Assembly: GCA_018105865.1 (NCBI GenBank)
Contig: CM030862.1
Location: 11,959,474 to 12,023,473, forward strand
From: Metaphire vulgaris
Lineage: Eukaryota; Annelida; Clitellata; Crassiclitellata; Megascolecidae
Length of the DNA: 64,000 nucleotides
Reading direction: 5' to 3'
Part shown: piece after piece, positions 48,065-64,000 of the stretch
How the letters are laid out: the number at the start of each line of letters is the position of its first letter
Position numbering within the stretch: the first letter of the stretch is position 1
Notes under the pieces: model-generated
What the model saw: the letters and a program-made list of their open reading frames with translations, nothing else
What the model was told of the DNA's origin: nothing
The model's database searches: none
Program-made: the position numbers and the translations under genes

Positions 48065-48372
48065 TTTATTTTTATTATCATCATCATCATCATCACCATC
48101 GTTGTCGTCGTCGTCAACATCATCATTGCTACTACTATTTCATTAGCGAATGATTGGCAGGTGACTGATGGCAGGTTACGGGTGATTGACAGCTGTCAGA
48201 TTGAGAGATCATAGAGTGGTGCAAGATGACAGATGATTGGCAGCTGTCAGATTAAGCCATAATATAGCGATGTGCCTATAGCACCAGGGCTTATCATTAA
48301 AATACGATAATAATAATCAGAGTGGTAACGAAGAGGGCAGTATGATCAGTATGTGGCTAATATAGCCGATAG
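45226..48372. repeat. satellite unit 3, medium class
   Basis: 3147 bp, same order as unit 1. Its second hairpin block (46813) is followed by a shortened spacer lacking one CAGCTGTCA segment. Confidence 0.85.
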
Positions 48373-48435
48373 ATGGGCCTAGCAGGAACAGTTTACGACT
48401 TCATTTCAAAGACTATAATAATAATAATAATAATA

Positions 48436-48470
<35 letters not shown>

Positions 48471-49561
48471 CGTCGTCATTGTCATCATCATCATTGATAC
48501 TACTATTTCATTAGCACGTGATTGGCAGGTGACTGATGGCAGAAGACTGATAGGTTACGGGTGATTGACAGCTGTCAGATTGAGAGATCACAGAGTGGTG
48601 AAAGATGACAGATGATTGACAGCTGTCAGATTAAGAGATAATGGACAGGTGAAAAATGACAGCTGATTGATCAAATCTATAGCGCCATAATGTAGCGATA
48701 TACCTTTAGCATCAGAAGTTATAACAGAAATAATATAGTAATGATAATAATAGCAATCATAGAGTGGTGACGAAGAGGGCAGTATGGTCAGCAGAGCCTA
48801 CTATAGCAATAGTACTGTACTAAGGCGTAAATGTGGATGACCCCTATGACCCCTCTGTTAGACTCTGTTGAATTTCATCAGAATATTGAGGCTGAAGATG
48901 CTGCTTGCGTTGGCAGATTTCAATCTGAATAATTATTATTTTTCTTATTGCCATTATTGTCCTTGGTTGTCGTACAGTCAATGGCGTTAGTGTGTAGTAT
49001 GAAATGGTTGGGAGTGCTCTATTTCGAACCCTGTAGATCGAAATTGAGAATGATATTATTTATTATTCTTGCAAATTGTAAGGCAATGACGAAGGAACAA
49101 GAGTAAAATGTGGATTTTGTCGCACAATTTCTTCAAATTGATTAGATTTTTACATACTTAGGGCCAATCTACCCTCTATTCAACAGTTATGCGGTGCCAT
49201 CCAGCACGCGTGCCATCCTTTAGCATCAGAAGTTATAACAGAAATAATATAGTAATGATAATAATAGCAATCATAGAGTGGTGACGAAGAGGGCAGTATG
49301 GTCAGCAGGGACGTAGCCAGGCATGGGCAGGATTTTTATGTTACGGTGGCTCAAGCCCAAGATTCACTTCCATTTCTTCCTTTTGAACCCGCAACGCTAT
49401 TTGGCCTTGAATTCATGTGGATAGGGGGGCTAGCTTCAGTCATGGGGCTAAAGCGCCCAAGCCCATTCCTAGCTACGTCCCTGATGATCAGCATGTTGCT
49501 AAAATCGCCGTTCGATGTGCCAAGCAGGAATAGTTTATGACCTCAATTGAAAGGCTATTAA

Positions 49562-49637
<76 letters not shown>

Positions 49638-49965
49638 ATCATCATCATCACCATCGTCGTCGTTGTTGTAATCATCATCATTGCTACTACTATTTCATTA
49701 GCGAATGATTGGCAGGTGAGTGATGGCAGGTTACGGGTGATTGACAGCTGTCAGATTGAGAGATCACAGAGTGGTGCAAGATGACAGATGATTGGCAGCT
49801 GTCAGATTAAGCCATAATATAGCGATGTGCCTATAGCACCTGGGCTTATCATTAAAATATAGCCGATAGATGGGCCTAGCAGGAACAGTTTACGACTTCA
49901 TTTCAAAGACTATAATAATAATAATAATAGTAGTAGTAGTAATAATAATAATAATAATAATAATA

Positions 49966-50012
<47 letters not shown>

Positions 50013-50575
50013 CGTCGTAATCGTCATCATCATCATTGATACTACTATTTCATTAGCACATGATTGGCAGGTGACTGATGGCAGAAGACTGATAGGTTAC
50101 GGGTGATTGACAGCTGTCAGATTGAGAGATCACAGAGTGGTGAAAGATGACAGATGATTGACAGCTGTCAGATTAAGAGATAATGGACAGCTGAAAAATG
50201 ACAGCTGATTGATCAAATCTATAGCGCCATAATGTAGCGATATACCTTTAGCATCAGAAGTTATAACAGAAATAATATAGTAATGATAATAATAGCAATC
50301 ATAGAGTGATGACGAAGAGGGCAGTATGGTCAGCAGGGACGTAGCCAGGCATGGGCAGGATTTTCTGTTACAGGGTCTCAATCCCAAGATTCACTTCCAC
50401 TTCTTTCAGAACCCGCAACGCCATTTGGCCTTGAATTCATGTGGATGGGGCTAGCTCAGTCATGGGGCTAAAGCGCCCAAGCCCATTCTTAGCTACGTCC
50501 CTGATGATCAGCATGTTGCTAAAATCGCCGATCGATGTGCCAAACAGGAACAGTTTATGACTTCAATTGAGAGGC

Positions 50576-50645
<70 letters not shown>

Positions 50646-51107
50646 GTTATTATTATTATCATCATCACCATCGTCGTCGTCGTCATCATCATCATTGCTA
50701 CTACTATTTCATTAGCGAATGATTGGCAGGTGAGTGATGGCAGGTTACGGGTGATTGACAGCTGTCAGATTGAGAGATCACAGAGTGGTGAAAGATGACA
50801 GATGATTGACAGCTGTCAGATTAAGAAATAATGGACAGGTGAAAAATGACAGCTGATTGATCAAATCTATAGCGCCATAATGTAGCGATATACCTTTAGG
50901 ATCAGAAGTTATAACAGAAATAATATAGTAATGATAATAATAATCCGCAACGCCACTTGGCCTTGAATTCATGTCTATAGGGGCTAGCTTCAGTCATGGG
51001 GCTATAGCGCCCAAGCCCATTCCTAGCTACGTCCCTGATGATCAGCATGTTGCTAAAATCGCCGTTCGATGTGCCAAACAGGAACAGTTTATGACTTCAA
51101 TTGAGAG

Positions 51108-51182
<75 letters not shown>

Positions 51183-51496
51183 TTTATTTTTATTTTTATT
51201 ATCATCATCATCATCATCACCATCGTTGTCGTCGTCGTCAACATCATCATTGCTACTACTATTTCATTAGCGAATGATTGGCAGGTGACTGATGGCAGGT
51301 TACGGGTGATTGACAGCTGTCAGATTGAGAGATCATAGAGTGGTGCAAGATGACAGATGATTGGCAGCTGTCAGATTAAGCCATAATATAGCGATGTGCC
51401 TATAGCACCAGGGCTTATCATTAAAATACGATAATAATAATCAGAGTGGTAACGAAGAGGGCAGTATGATCAGTATGTGGCTAATATAGCCGATAG
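48373..51496. repeat. satellite unit 4, medium class
   Basis: 3124 bp, same order as unit 1. Differences from units 3 and 5 are mostly microsatellite lengths and G-run lengths in the hAT-like cores. Confidence 0.85.
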
Positions 51497-51537
51497 ATGG
51501 GCCTAGCAGGAACAGTTTACGACTTCATTTCAAAGAC

Positions 51538-51603
<66 letters not shown>

Positions 51604-52689
51604 CGTCGTCATTGTCATCATCATCATTGATACTACTATTTCATTAGCACGTGATTGGCAGGTGACTGATGGCAGAAGACTGATAGGTTACGGGTGATTG
51701 ACAGCTGTCAGATTGAGAGATCACAGAGTGGTGAAAGATGACAGATGATTGACAGCTGTCAGATTAAGAGATAATGGACAGGTGAAAATGACAGCTGATT
51801 GATCAAATCTATAGCGCCATAATGTAGCGATATACCTTTAGCATCAGAAGTTATAACAGAAATAATATAGTAATGATAATAATAGCAATCATAGAGTGGT
51901 GACGAAGAGGGCAGTATGGTCAGCAGAGCCTACTATAGCAATAGTACTGTACTAAGGCGTAAATGTGGATGACCCTATGACCCCTCTGTTAGACTCTGTT
52001 GAATTTCATCAGAATATTGAGGCTGAAGATGCTGCTTGCGTTGGCAGATTTCAATCTGAATAATTATTATTTTTCTTATTGCCATTATTGTCCTTGGTTG
52101 TCGTACAGTCAATGGCGTTAGTGTGTAGTATGAAATGGTTGGGAGTGCTCTATTTCGAACCCTGTAGATCGAAATTGAGAATGATATTATTTATTATTCT
52201 TGCAAATTGTAAGGCAATGACGAAGGAACAAGAGTAAAATGTGGATTTTGTCGCACAATTTCTTCAAATTGATTAGATTTTTACATACTTAGGGCCAATC
52301 TACCCTCTATTCAACAGTTATGCGGTGCCATCCAGCACGCGTGCCATCCTTTAGCATCAGAAGTTATAACAGAAATAATATAGTAATGATAATAATAGCA
52401 ATCATAGAGTGGTGACGAAGAGGGCAGTATGGTCAGCAGGGACGTAGCCAGGCATGGGCAGGATTTTATGTTACGGTGGCTCAAGCCCAAGATTCACTTC
52501 CATTTCTTCCTTTTGAACCCGCAACGCTATTTGGCCTTGAATTCATGTGGATAGGGGCTAGCTTCAGTCATGGGGCTAAAGCGCCCAAGCCCATTCCTAG
52601 CTACGTCCCTGATGATCAGCATGTTGCTAAAATCGCCGTTCGATGTGCCAAGCAGGAATAGTTTATGACCTCAATTGAAAGGCTATTAA

Positions 52690-52768
<79 letters not shown>

Positions 52769-53093
52769 ATCATCATCATCACCATCGTCGTCGTTGTTGT
52801 AATCATCATCATTGCTACTACTATTTCATTAGCGAATGATTGGCAGGTGAGTGATGGCAGGTTACGGGTGATTGACAGCTGTCAGATTGAGAGATCACAG
52901 AGTGGTGCAAGATGACAGATGATTGGCAGCTGTCAGATTAAGCCATAATATAGCGATGTGCCTATAGCACCTGGGCTTATCATTAAAATATAGCCGATAG
53001 ATGGGCCTAGCAGGAACAGTTTACGACTTCATTTCAAAGACTATAATAATAATAATAATAGTAGTAGTAGTAATAATAATAATAATAATAATA

Positions 53094-53126
<33 letters not shown>

Positions 53127-53714
53127 TATTATTATTATCGTCGTAATCGTCATCATCATCATTGATACTACTATTTCATTAGCACATGATTGGCAGGTGA
53201 CTGATGGCAGAAGACTGATAGGTTACGGGTGATTGACAGCTGTCAGATTGAGAGATCACAGAGTGGTGAAAGATGACAGATGATTGACAGCTGTCAGATT
53301 AAGAGATAATGGACAGCTGAAAAATGACAGCTGATTGATCAAATCTATAGCGCCATAATGTAGCGATATACCTTTAGCATCAGAAGTTATAACAGAAATA
53401 ATATAGTAATGATAATAATAGCAATCATAGAGTGATGACGAAGAGGGCAGTATGGTCAGCAGGGACGTAGCCAGGCATGGGCAGGATTTTCTGTTACAGG
53501 GTCTCAATCCCAAGATTCACTTCCACTTCTTCCTTGTGAACCCGCAACGCCATTTGGCCTTGAATTCATGTGGATGGGGGGGGGGGGGCTAGCTCCAGTC
53601 ATGGGGCTAAAGCGCCCAAGCCCATTCTTAGCTACGTCCCTGATGATCAGCATGTTGCTAAAATCGCCGATCGATGTGCCAAACAGGAACAGTTTATGAC
53701 TTCAATTGAGAGGC

Positions 53715-53775
<61 letters not shown>

Positions 53776-54245
53776 GTTATTATTATTATCATCATCACCA
53801 TCGTCGTCGTCGTCATCATCATCATTGCTACTACTATTTCATTAGCGAATGATTGGCAGGTGAGTGATGGCAGGTTACGGGTGATTGACAGCTGTCAGAT
53901 TGAGAGATCACAGAGTGGTGAAAGATGACAGATGATTGACAGCTGTCAGATTAAGAAATAATGGACAGGTGAAAAATGACAGCTGATTGATCAAATCTAT
54001 AGCGCCATAATGTAGCGATATACCTTTAGGATCAGAAGTTATAACAGAAATAATATAGTAATGATAATAATAATCCGCAACGCCATTTGGCCTTGAATTC
54101 ATGTCTATAGGGGGGGGGGGGCTAGCTTCAGTCATGGGGCTATAGCGCCCAAGCCCATTCCTAGCTACGTCCCTGATGATCAGCATGTTGCTAAAATCGC
54201 CGTTCGATGTGCCAAACAGGAACAGTTTATGACTTCAATTGAGAG

Positions 54246-54293
<48 letters not shown>

Positions 54294-54614
54294 TTTTATT
54301 TTATTTTTTTTATTTTTATTATCATCATCATCATCATCACCATCGTTGTCGTCGTCGTCAACATCATCATTGCTACTACTATTTCATTAGCGAATGATTG
54401 GCAGGTGACTGATGGCAGGTTACGGGTGATTGACAGCTGTCAGATTGAGAGATCACAGAGTGGTGCAAGATGACAGATGATTGGCAGCTGTCAGATTAAG
54501 CCATAATATAGCGATGTGCCTATAGCACCAGGGCTTATCATTAAAATACGATAATAATAATCAGAGTGGTAACGAAGGGCAGTATGATCAGTATGTGGCT
54601 AATATAGCCGATAG
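51497..54614. repeat. satellite unit 5, medium class
   Basis: 3118 bp, same order. The second hairpin block near 52997 has an extra T interrupting its ATT arm (53124). Confidence 0.85.
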
Positions 54615-54655
54615 ATGGGCCTAGCAGGAACAGTTTACGACTTCATTTCAAAGAC

Positions 54656-54718
<63 letters not shown>

Positions 54719-55831
54719 TATTATTATTATTATTATTATTATCGTCGTCATTGTCATCATCATCATTGATACTACTATTTCATTAGCACGTGATTGGCAG
54801 GTGACTGATGGCAGAAGACTGATAGGTTACGGGTGATTGACAGCTGTCAGATTGAGAGATCACAGAGTGGTGAAAGATGACAGATGATTGACAGCTGTCA
54901 GATTAAGAGATAATGGACAGGTGAAAAATGACAGCTGATTGATCAAATCTATAGCGCCATAATGTAGCGATATACCTTTAGCATCAGAAGTTATAACAGA
55001 AATAATATAGTAATGATAATAATAGCAATCATAGAGTGGTGACGAAGAGGGCAGTATGGTCAGCAGAGCCTACTATAGCAATAGTACTGTACTAAGGCGT
55101 AAATGTGGATGACCCTATGACCCCTCTGTTAGACTCTGTTGAATTTCATCAGAATATTGAGGCTGAAGATGCTGCTTGCGTTGGCAGATTTCAATCTGAA
55201 TAATTATTATTTTTCTTATTGCCATTATTGTCCTTGGTTGTCGTACAGTCAATGGCGTTAGTGTGTAGTATGAAATGGTTGGGAGTGCTCTATTTCGAAC
55301 CCTGTAGATCGAAATTGAGAATGATATTATTTATTATTCTTGCAAATTGTAAGGCAATGACGAAGGAACAAGAGTAAAATGTGGATTTTGTCGCACAATT
55401 TCTTGAAATCGATTAGATTTTTACATACTTAGGCCAATCTACCCTCTATTCAACAGTTATGCGGTGCCATCCAGCACGCGTGCCATCCTTTAGCATCAGA
55501 AGTTATAACAGAAATAATATAGTAATGATAATAATAGCAATTATAGAGTGGCGACGAAGAGGGCAGTATGGTCAGCAGGGACGTAGCCAGGCATGGGCAG
55601 GATTTTATGTTACGGGGGCTCAAGCCCAAGATTCACTTCCATTTCTTCCTTGTGAACCCGCAACGCCATTTGGCCTTGAATTCATTTGGATAGGGGGGTG
55701 GGGGGCTAGCTTCAGTCATGGGGCTAAAGCGCCCAAGCCCATTCCTAGCTACGTCCCTGATGATCAGCATGTTGCTAAAATCGCCGTTCGATGTGCCAAA
55801 CAGGAATAGATTATGACTTCAATTGAGAGGC

Positions 55832-55900
<69 letters not shown>

Positions 55901-57642
55901 CATTATCATCACCATCGTCGTCGTCGTTGCTACTTATCATCATTTGCTAGCATCATTACTTGCTAACATCATCATTGCTACTACTATTTCATTAGCGAAT
56001 GATTGGCAGGTGACTGATGGCAGGTTACGGGTGATTGACAGCTGTCAGATTAAGCCATAATATAGCGATGTGCCTATAGCACCAGGGCTTATCATTAAAA
56101 TACGATAATAATAATCAGAGTGGTAACGAAGAGGGCAGCAAGGTCGTAGCTAGGCACGGGCTTGGGGGGAGGGCTTGAGCCCTCCAAACATGAAGCTAGC
56201 CCACCCAAATGAATTCAAGCCCATATGGTGTTACGGGCTCAAAAGTTTTGTTGGTTCAGTTAGTGCAGTCTTGAGTGATCAGCAGCACCCATGGCTGTAA
56301 GTACTCTATTTCGGACGCTGTAGATCGAAATTGAGAACGATATTCTTGATTATTCTTGCAAAGGTAAAAGCAGCGAAGAAGGAACAAGAGGAAAGTGTGG
56401 ATTTTGTCGGAGAATTTCTTCAAATCGATTAGATGTTTACATATCTAGGGCCTATATACCTTCTATTCAACAGACCTTCAATTGGCTTCTCTCACAGAGG
56501 GAATTAATTATAAAACTTGTTTCTGATGTCTATAAGACCGGTTGTATAGTGAACCAGATACCTTAATACACGGCTCTCCCCCCCCCCACGATCGCTCTAC
56601 TAACCATTCCACAAGATATTTGGCAGGACTTTCATTTAGTTGATATCCTCGTTCCCGTACAGTCAATGGCATTAGTGTGTTGTATGAAATGGCTGTAAGT
56701 GCTCTATTTCGAACGCTGTAGATCGAAATTGAGAAAGATATTATTGATTAATCTTGCAAAGGTAAAAGCAGTGAAGAAGTAACAAGAGGAAAATGGGGAT
56801 TTTGTCGGAGAATTTCTTCAAATCGATTAGATTTTTACATATCTAGGGCCTATATACCTTCTATTCAACAGACTTTCAATTGGCTTCTCTCACAGAGGGA
56901 ATTAATTATAAAACTTGTTTCTGATGTCTATAAGACCTGTTGTATAGTGAACCAGATACCTTAATACACGACTCTTTCCCCCCTCCACGATAGCTCTACT
57001 AGCCATTCCACAAGATATTTGGCAGGACTTTCATTTAGTTGATGTCCTCGTTCCTGTACAGTCAATGGCATTAGTGTGTTGTATGAAATGGCTGTAAGTG
57101 TTCTATTTCGAACGCTGTAGATCGAAATTGAGAAAGATATTATTGATTATTCTTGCAAATTGTAAGGCAATGACGAAGGAACAAGAGTAAAATGTGGATT
57201 TTGTCGCACAATTTCTTCAAATTGATTAGATTTTTACATATCTAGGGCCTATATACCCTCTATTCAACAGTTATGCGGTGCCATCCAGCACGCGTGCCAT
57301 CCTTTAGCATCAGAAGTTATAACAGAAATAATATAGTAATGATAATAATAGCAATCATAGAGTGGTGACGAAGAGGGCAGTATGGTCAGCAGGGACGTAG
57401 CCAGGCATGGGCAGGATTTTATGTTACGGTGGCTCAAGCCCAAGATTCACTTCCATTTCTTCCTTTTGAACCCGCAACGCTATTTGGCCTTGAATTCATG
57501 TGGATAGGGGCTAGCTTCAGTCATGGGGCTAAAGCGCCCAAGCCCATTCCTAGCTACGTCCCTGATGATCAGCATGTTGCTAAAATCGCCGTTCGATGTG
57601 CCAAGCAGGAATAGTTTATGACCTCAATTGAAAGGCTATTAA

Positions 57643-57733
<91 letters not shown>

Positions 57734-58028
57734 ATCATCATCATCACCATCGTCGTCGTTGTTGTAATCATCATCATTGCTACTACTATTTCATTAGCGA
57801 ATGATTGGCAGGTGAGTGATGGCAGGTTACGGGTGATTGACAGCTGTCAGATTGAGAGATCACAGAGTGGTGCAAGATGACAGATGATTGGCAGCTGTCA
57901 GATTAAGCCATAATATAGCGATGTGCCTATAGCACCTGGGCTTATCATTAAAATATAGCCGATAGATGGGCCTAGCAGGAACAGTTTACGACTTCATTTC
58001 AAAGACTATAATAATAATAGTAGTAGTA

Positions 58029-58093
<65 letters not shown>

Positions 58094-58689
58094 CGTCGTA
58101 ATCGTCATCATCATCATTGATACTACTATTTCATTAGCACATGATTGGCAGGTGACTGATGGCAGAAGACTGATAGGTTACGGGTGATTGACAGCTGTCA
58201 GATTGAGAGATCACAGAGTGGTGAAAGATGACAGATGATTGACAGCTGTCAGATTAAGAGATAATGGACAGCTGAAAAATGACAGCTGATTGATCAAATC
58301 TATAGCGCCATAATGTAGCGATATACCTTTAGCATCAGAAGTTATAACAGAAATAATATAGTAATGATAATAATAGCAATCATAGAGTGATGACGAAGAG
58401 GGCAGTATGGTCAGCAGGGACGTAGCCAGGCATGGGCAGGATTTTCTGTTACAGGGTCTCAATCCCAAGATTCACTTCCACTTCTTCCTTGTGAACCCGC
58501 AACGCCATTTGGCCTTGAATTCATGTGGATGGGGGGAGGGCTAGCTCCAGTCATGGGGCTAAAGCGCCCAAGCCCATTCTTAGCTACGTCCCTGATGATC
58601 AGCATGTTGCTAAAATCGCCGTTCGATGTGCCAAACAGGAACAGTTTATGACTTCAATTGAGAGGTTATTATTATTATTATTATTATTA

Positions 58690-58720
<31 letters not shown>

Positions 58721-59019
58721 ATTATCATCATCATCATCATCACCATCGTTGTCGTCGTCGTCAACATCATCATTGCTACTACTATTTCATTAGCGAATGA
58801 TTGGCAGGTGACTGATGGCAGGTTACGGGTGATTGACAGCTGTCAGATTGAGAGATCACAGAGTGGTGCAAGATGACAGATGATTGGCAGCTGTCAGATT
58901 AAGCCATAATATAGCGATGTGCCTATAGCACCAGGGCTTATCATTAAAATACGATAATAATAATCAGAGTGGTAACGAAGAGGGCAGTATGATCAGTATG
59001 TGGCTAATATAGCCGATAG
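54615..59019. repeat. satellite unit 6, long class
   Basis: 4405 bp, collinear with unit 2 including both monomers of about 425 bp (about 56290-57140). It differs by scattered single-base gaps such as GATATCCTCG for GATATCCCTCG. Confidence 0.85.
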
Positions 59020-59060
59020 ATGGGCCTAGCAGGAACAGTTTACGACTTCATTTCAAAGTC

Positions 59061-59120
<60 letters not shown>

Positions 59121-60228
59121 TATTATTATTATTATTATTATCGTCGTCATTGTCATCATCATCATTGATACTACTATTTCATTAGCACGTGATTGGCAGG
59201 TGACTGATGGCAGAAGACTGATAGGTTACGGGTGATTGACAGCTGTCAGATTGAGAGATCACAGAGTGGTGAAAGATGACAGATGATTGACAGCTGTCAG
59301 ATTAAGAGATAATGGACAGGTGAAAATGACAGCTGATTGATCAAATCTATAGCGCCATAATGTAGCGATATACCTTTAGCATCAGAAGTTATAACAGAAA
59401 TAATATAGTAATGATAATAATAGCAATCATAGAGTGGTGACGAAGAGGGCAGTATGGTCAGCAGAGCCTACTATAGCAATAGTACTGTACTAAGGCGTAA
59501 ATGTGGATGACCCCTATGACCCTCTGTTAGACTCTGTTGAATTTCATCAGAATATTGAGGCTGAAGATGCTGCTTGCGTTGGCAGATTTCAATCTGAATA
59601 ATTATTATTTTTTCTTATTGCCATTATTGTCCTTGGTTGTCGTACAGTCAATGGCGTTAGTGTGTAGTATGAAATGGTTGGGAGTGCTCTATTTCGAACC
59701 CTGTAGATCGAAATTGAGAATGATATTATTTATTATTCTTGCAAATTGTAAGGCAATGACGAAGGAACAAGAGTAAAATGTGGATTTTGTCGCACAATTT
59801 CTTCAAATTGATTAGATTTTTACATACTTAGGGCCAATCTACCCTCTATTCAACAGTTATGCGGTGCCATCCAGCACGCGTGCCATCCTTTAGCATCAGA
59901 AGTTATAACAGAAATAATATAGTAATGATAATAATAGCAATCATAGAGTGGTGACGAAGAGGGCAGTATGGTCAGCAGGGACGTAGCCAGGCATGGGCAG
60001 GATTTTATGTTACGGTGGCTCAAGCCCAAGATTCACTTCCATTTCTTCCTTTTGAACCCGCAACGCTATTTGGCCTTGAATTCATGTGGATAGGGGCTAG
60101 CTTCAGTCATGGGGCTAAAGCGCCCAAGCCCATTCCTAGCTACGTCCCTGATGATCAGCATGTTGCTAAAATCGCCGTTCGATGTGCCAAGCAGGAATAG
60201 TTTATGACCTCAATTGAAAGGCTATTAA

Positions 60229-60295
<67 letters not shown>

Positions 60296-60593
60296 ATCAT
60301 CATCATCACCATCGTCGTCGTTGTTGTAATCATCATCATTGCTACTACTATTTCATTAGCGAATGATTGGCAGGTGAGTGATGGCAGGTTACGGGTGATT
60401 GACAGCTGTCAGATTGAGAGATCACAGAGTGGTGCAAGATGACAGATGATTGGCAGCTGTCAGATTAAGCCATAATATAGCGATGTGCCTATAGCACCTG
60501 GGCTTATCATTAAAATATAGCCGATAGATGGGCCTAGCAGGAACAGTTTACGACTTCATTTCAAAGACTATAATAATAATAGTAGTAGTAGTA

Positions 60594-60655
<62 letters not shown>

Positions 60656-61228
60656 CGTCGTAATCGTCATCATCATCATTGATACTACTATTTCATTAGC
60701 ACATGATTGGCAGGTGACTGATGGCAGAAGACTGATAGGTTACGGGTGATTGACAGCTGTCAGATTGAGAGATCACAGAGTGGTGAAAGATGACAGATGA
60801 TTGACAGCTGTCAGATTAAGAGATAATGGACAGCTGAAAAATGACAGCTGATTGATCAAATCTATAGCGCCATAATGTAGCGATATACCTTTAGCATCAG
60901 AAGTTATAACAGAAATAATATAGTAATGATAATAATAGCAATCATAGAGTGATGACGAAGAGGGCAGTATGGTCAGCAGGGACGTAGCCAGGCATGGGCA
61001 GGATTTTCTGTTACAGGGTCTCAATCCCAAGATTCACTTCCACTTCTTCCTTGTGAACCCGCAACGCCATTTGGCCTTGAATTCATGTGGATGGGGGGGG
61101 GGGGCTAGCTCCAGTCATGGGGCTAAAGCGCCCAAGCCCATTCTTAGCTACGTCCCTGATGATCAGCATGTTGCTAAAATCGCCGTTCGATGTGCCAAAC
61201 AGGAACAGTTTATGACTTCAATTGAGAG

Positions 61229-61264
<36 letters not shown>

Positions 61265-61583
61265 TTTTTTTTTTTTTAATTTTTATTATCATCATCATCA
61301 TCATCACCATCGTTGTCGTCGTCGTCAACATCATCATTGCTACTACTATTTCATTAGCGAATGATTGGCAGGTGACTGATGGCAGGTTACGGGTGATTGA
61401 CAGCTGTCAGATTGAGAGATCACAGAGTGGTGCAAGATGACAGATGATTGGCAGCTGTCAGATTAAGCCATAATATAGCGATGTGCCTATAGCACCAGGG
61501 CTTATCATTAAAATACGATAATAATAATCAGAGTGGTAACGAAGAGGGCAGTATGATCAGTATGTGGCTAATATAGCCGATAG
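59020..61583. repeat. satellite unit 7, short class
   Basis: 2564 bp: the shared core only, without either added module. It appears to be the basal form or a deletion product. Confidence 0.85.

Positions 61584-64000
<2,417 letters not shown>

Overview
The window is nuclear DNA from an animal. Its genes have many introns with GT..AG borders, and the products are metazoan: an ADAD1/Tenr-like dsRNA-binding protein, the inner nuclear membrane protein MAN1 (LEMD3), and the repair ATPase CSB (ERCC6). The AT-rich background, the dense small DNA transposons, the SINE-like repeats ending in GGCGCTATA plus a short tandem tail, and an RTE-type LINE suggest a marine invertebrate. I cannot name the species or settle the phylum. 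Nothing bacterial or viral was recognised.

Layout. 1-4645: the 5' half of an ADAD1-like gene on the minus strand, running off the left edge. 4646-6091: a head-to-head intergenic region with a SINE-like repeat and an (ATT)n tract. 6092-8487: LEMD3/MAN1 on the plus strand in two exons. 8488-10370: AT-rich 3' flank with one foldback element. 10381-13431: a decayed RTE-type LINE, minus strand, with 10-bp target-site duplications. 13890-26804: an apparently complete ERCC6/CSB gene, minus strand, for which I could place 21 phase-consistent exons (about 1383 codons); its introns hold at least five TTAA-flanked piggyBac-like MITEs, a mariner-like MITE, a LINE tail and a 20-bp minisatellite. 26805-37640: gene-poor DNA with a four-copy satellite of about 175 bp, hAT-like MITEs (several with intact 8-bp duplications), a 1.8-kb almost pure microsatellite and about 590 bp of (GA)n. 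37643-64000: a complex satellite that continues past the right edge, built from eight higher-order units in three length classes (about 2.56, 3.1 and 4.4 kb), each carrying hAT-like cores, AAT/ATT hairpins and TGACAGCTGTCA dyads.

The three genes do not form a pathway. ADAD1 acts in germ-cell RNA biology, MAN1 at the inner nuclear membrane, and CSB in transcription-coupled repair; they are simply neighbours. Four single-base frame breaks interrupt otherwise well conserved exons (ADAD1 near 2897, MAN1 near 7088 and 8029, ERCC6 near 18600). All sit in short homopolymers, so consensus errors are more likely than three dead genes. The most unusual object is the right-hand higher-order satellite. 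I did not find a convincing new gene system.
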